In this document: positions 34,707 through 36,444 of the stretch, piece after piece
Layout: every line of letters starts with the position of its first letter
How positions within the stretch are numbered: position 1 is the stretch's first letter
NCBI GenBank assembly: GCA_016179845.1
Contig: JACPCK010000017.1
Location: 1-36,444 of the forward strand
Length of the DNA stretch: 36,444 bases
Source of the DNA: Chloroflexota bacterium
Lineage (GTDB): Bacteria; Chloroflexota; Dehalococcoidia; Lucifugimonadales; JACPCK01
Direction: 5' to 3'
Translations under genes and position numbers: made by a program
Notes under the pieces: generated by a model
What the model was told of the DNA's origin: nothing
The model's input: only the letters and a program-made list of their open reading frames with translations
Database searches by the model: none

Positions 34707-35677
34707 TTTCCCCCCTTGGGACCAGATGAGGCATCCTCGCCTGTAACCTCCAGGAAATACTCCTCTAGCGACCTCTGCGCCGGCGTCATCTCGCTGATGT
34801 ACACGCCTTGCTGCGCCAGAGCCGCCGTCACCTCCCAGGAGCGCTCCGGCGCAACGGAAGCCACCAGGTATCCGTCTTCATCACTGACCCCTGCGATCCA
34901 CGGCATGGACGTTAGTATAGATGCGGCCCGGGCGTCATTGTTGGTCTTTATTCGGATGGCACCGCGCCGGTGCAGGAGGTCCTGCACCTTCCCCTGGGCT
35001 ATCAGCTTGCCCTTGGACAGTATGGCCACTCTATCGCACACCTGCTCCACCTCGTGGAGGAGGTGGCTGGAGAGGAGGACAGTGCGCCCGCCGGTGCCCA
35101 TGGTGCGGATAAGGTCTCTCACCTCGGCGACGCCCGCGGGATCAAGGCCGTTGGTGGGTTCGTCGAGGAACAGCAGCTCCGGAGACCCCGTGAGGGCGTA
35201 GGCGATGCCCAGGCGCTGCTTCATCCCCATGGAGTAGGTGGAGTACTTGCTGTCCGCACGGCCAGCCAGACCCACCATCTCCAGGATCTGTGCCACCTCC
35301 TGGGGACTGCCTTTGCCGCTGATGCCCTGAAAGTACCGGAGGTTAGCCCGTCCCGAGAGATAAGGGTACAGGGCAGGAGTCTCCACTACGGCGCCAATCC
35401 TGTGAAGGCTGTCTTGGAGGTCTCCGTCAGTCTCCTGGCCGAACAGGCGGAACGTGCCAGAGGTAGGCCTCACCAGTCCCAGAACCATCCCCATAGTAGT
35501 GGTCTTACCTGACCCGTTGGGTCCCAGCAGGCCGAACACTCCGCCCTGGGGAACCTGGAGAGAGAGGTTGTCCACGGCCAGGACCGGGCCGTAGCGTTTA
35601 GTAAGGTTGTGGGTCTCTATGACATACTCAGACAAAGGAACCTCTGGGCCATATTCTACCACCCCTTGGCTTCCCAT
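34703..35677 (-). CDS. ABC exporter ATP-binding protein (BcrA/CcmA-like)
   Basis: This is a 324-residue ATPase driving the adjacent ABC-2 permease. Walker A is GPNGSGKTT (residues 52-60), the signature is the YSMGMKQRLG variant typical of BcrA-like exporters, and Walker B is LLFLDEPTNGLDP, followed by the switch His in LSSHLLHE. A C-terminal extension of about 100 residues is usual in this subgroup. ATG 35677 lies about 28 bases downstream of the predicted transcription start. It overlaps the permease start by 4 bases. Confidence 0.96.
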   Translation of the reverse strand: MGSQGVVEYGPEVPLSEYVIETHNLTKRYGPVLAVDNLSLQVPQGGVFGLLGPNGSGKTTTMGMVLGLVRPTSGTFRLFGQETDGDLQDSLHRIGAVVETPALYPYLSGRANLRYFQGISGKGSPQEVAQILEMVGLAGRADSKYSTYSMGMKQRLGIAYALTGSPELLFLDEPTNGLDPAGVAEVRDLIRTMGTGGRTVLLSSHLLHEVEQVCDRVAILSKGKLIAQGKVQDLLHRRGAIRIKTNNDARAASILTSMPWIAGVSDEDGYLVASVAPERSWEVTAALAQQGVYISEMTPAQRSLEEYFLEVTGEDASSGPKGGK

Positions 35678-35706
35678 CAGCTACCGGCGCGGCTTCAAGA
35701 TAGAAG

Positions 35707-35747
35707 GAGGGGATAAAAGGGCCGTGTCAGAACGGTACCGACTGACG
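35707..35747 (-). promoter_or_regulatory. Second copy of the shared motif, upstream of the ABC exporter
   Basis: GAGGGGATAAAAGGGCC (35707-35723) and ACTGACG (35741-35747) repeat the arrangement found before the histidine kinase, with 17 rather than 16 bases between the blocks. On the minus strand the -10 box TTTATC is at 35712-35717, but the -35 position (CGGTAC) is poor, suggesting the promoter needs an activator. Confidence 0.6.
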
Positions 35748-35793
35748 CAGCCCCGTCTGCCTCTTCCGGCTCTTGGCAGGACGCGCCGTTACC

Positions 35794-36444
35794 TCAGAAG
35801 TCGAGGGCGCTTTCCTGGTAGGGGCGGGGTTCGAATGATTGGAGGCCGTATAGCTTCCAGGACGGTCCCAGGGCCTTGAGCTGGCCTGAGCGTCCGGGCA
35901 TCTCTTTCACCATGCCCAGGGCTGCCGTCTGCGCATGGGAGAAGAGCTGTCGGTAGGTGTTAATGTGGGCCGAGGAGCCGCTGAACCTGTCCAGCACTCT
36001 TAGAAGCTCCTCAGCTTTCCACCTCTTGAATCCCTCCTCCCACAGGGGTTTAGCCTTGAGGCCTGCATCGCCCACAGCCCCCGCCGTCCCCATGATGTTC
36101 CTCACCGGGTGCTGTAGGAGCGGGTGCTCTATGTACTGCTCCATCCCCAGGGCACGCAGTAGCTCAGGCAACCGGTCCTGTCCCCGTATGGCAGCGAGTA
36201 GTATGGGCTGGTCTCCCGTCTTGTATCCGTGCTCTGGGGGCTTGACATAACCCTCGCAGTAGAAGCCGGCCCACTCATCGGGGTTGACCGTAGCGGTGAA
36301 GGCGAGGGCCCTCTGGTGTAGGATGCTGCCCAGCATACTGACCTCTACGTGTTGGCCCTCCCCAGTACGCCACTTGTGATAGAGGGCACCCAATATCCCA
36401 TGAGTGGCAAACAGGCTCGCCCCCAGCATGGCCATATCAGGGCC
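35794..36444 (-). CDS. CaiB/BaiF-family CoA-transferase, C-terminal part (5' cut by window edge)
   Basis: This family III CoA-transferase moves CoA between carboxylic acids in the cytoplasm. The frame is open to the window end at 36444, so the N-terminal half with the catalytic Asp is missing. Visible family segments are GASLFATHGILGALYHKWRT, GEGQHVEVSMLGS and the C-terminal stretch HPLLQHPVRNIMGTAGAV. About 217 of roughly 400 residues are present. Substrate specificity cannot be judged from this part. It ends about 117 bases before the ABC ATPase start, on the same strand, but the promoter between them suggests separate control. Confidence 0.85.
   Translation of the reverse strand, partial: GPDMAMLGASLFATHGILGALYHKWRTGEGQHVEVSMLGSILHQRALAFTATVNPDEWAGFYCEGYVKPPEHGYKTGDQPILLAAIRGQDRLPELLRALGMEQYIEHPLLQHPVRNIMGTAGAVGDAGLKAKPLWEEGFKRWKAEELLRVLDRFSGSSAHINTYRQLFSHAQTAALGMVKEMPGRSGQLKALGPSWKLYGLQSFEPRPYQESALDF

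Overview
The window looks like a GC-rich bacterial chromosome, most probably Chloroflexota (Dehalococcoidia-like). This is inferred, not proven. The reasons are two lipoproteins with long Thr/Pro-rich linkers after the lipobox, a hopanoid operon, and the make-up of the transglutaminase/DUF58 operon. Most genes are ordinary chromosomal genes packed tightly, often with overlapping stop and start codons.

Region 1 (1-9872, + strand) is one long run of ten genes with tiny gaps or overlaps. It opens with a squalene-hopene cyclase cut by the window edge, then a YjbQ-family protein, then hpnC, hpnD and hpnE, which make squalene from farnesyl diphosphate. The same run continues into a 2-hydroxyacid dehydrogenase-like protein with altered catalytic residues, an FGGY sugar kinase, a class II aldolase, a small DUF6379-like protein and an NAD-dependent epimerase. 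A repeat-like block with two hairpins sits between hpnC and hpnD.

Region 2 (9899-18950, - strand) holds rpoB and rpoC, followed by a free-standing P-loop/DRTGG protein. rpoB has a clear sigma-70 type promoter.

Region 3 (18951-21378) is an accessory patch between rpoB and a tRNA-Gly(CCC) gene. It has an IS1595-type transposase with its own strong promoter. Facing it is a tightly overlapping run of four small genes: a 5'-truncated DUF6941-like gene, an acidic unknown, a PemK/MazF-type toxin and a small basic protein whose 3' half lies antisense to the transposase end.

Region 4 (21586-24778, - strand) pairs a lipoprotein solute-binding protein of the oligopeptide type with an MmgE/PrpD-family protein, without ABC permeases or ATPases nearby.

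Region 5 (25108-29983, + strand) is an operon of a polytopic membrane protein, a DUF58 protein and a large membrane transglutaminase-like protein whose catalytic Cys is replaced by Ser. It has a good promoter but no MoxR ATPase in view.

Region 6 (30066-36444, - strand) holds an ABC-2 exporter pair, a cytoplasmic histidine kinase/LuxR-type response regulator pair, a DtxR-family metal regulator, a glucose/sorbosone dehydrogenase-like lipoprotein, and the 3' part of a CaiB-type CoA-transferase. A long shared motif lies upstream of both the exporter and the two-component genes, which suggests they are co-regulated.
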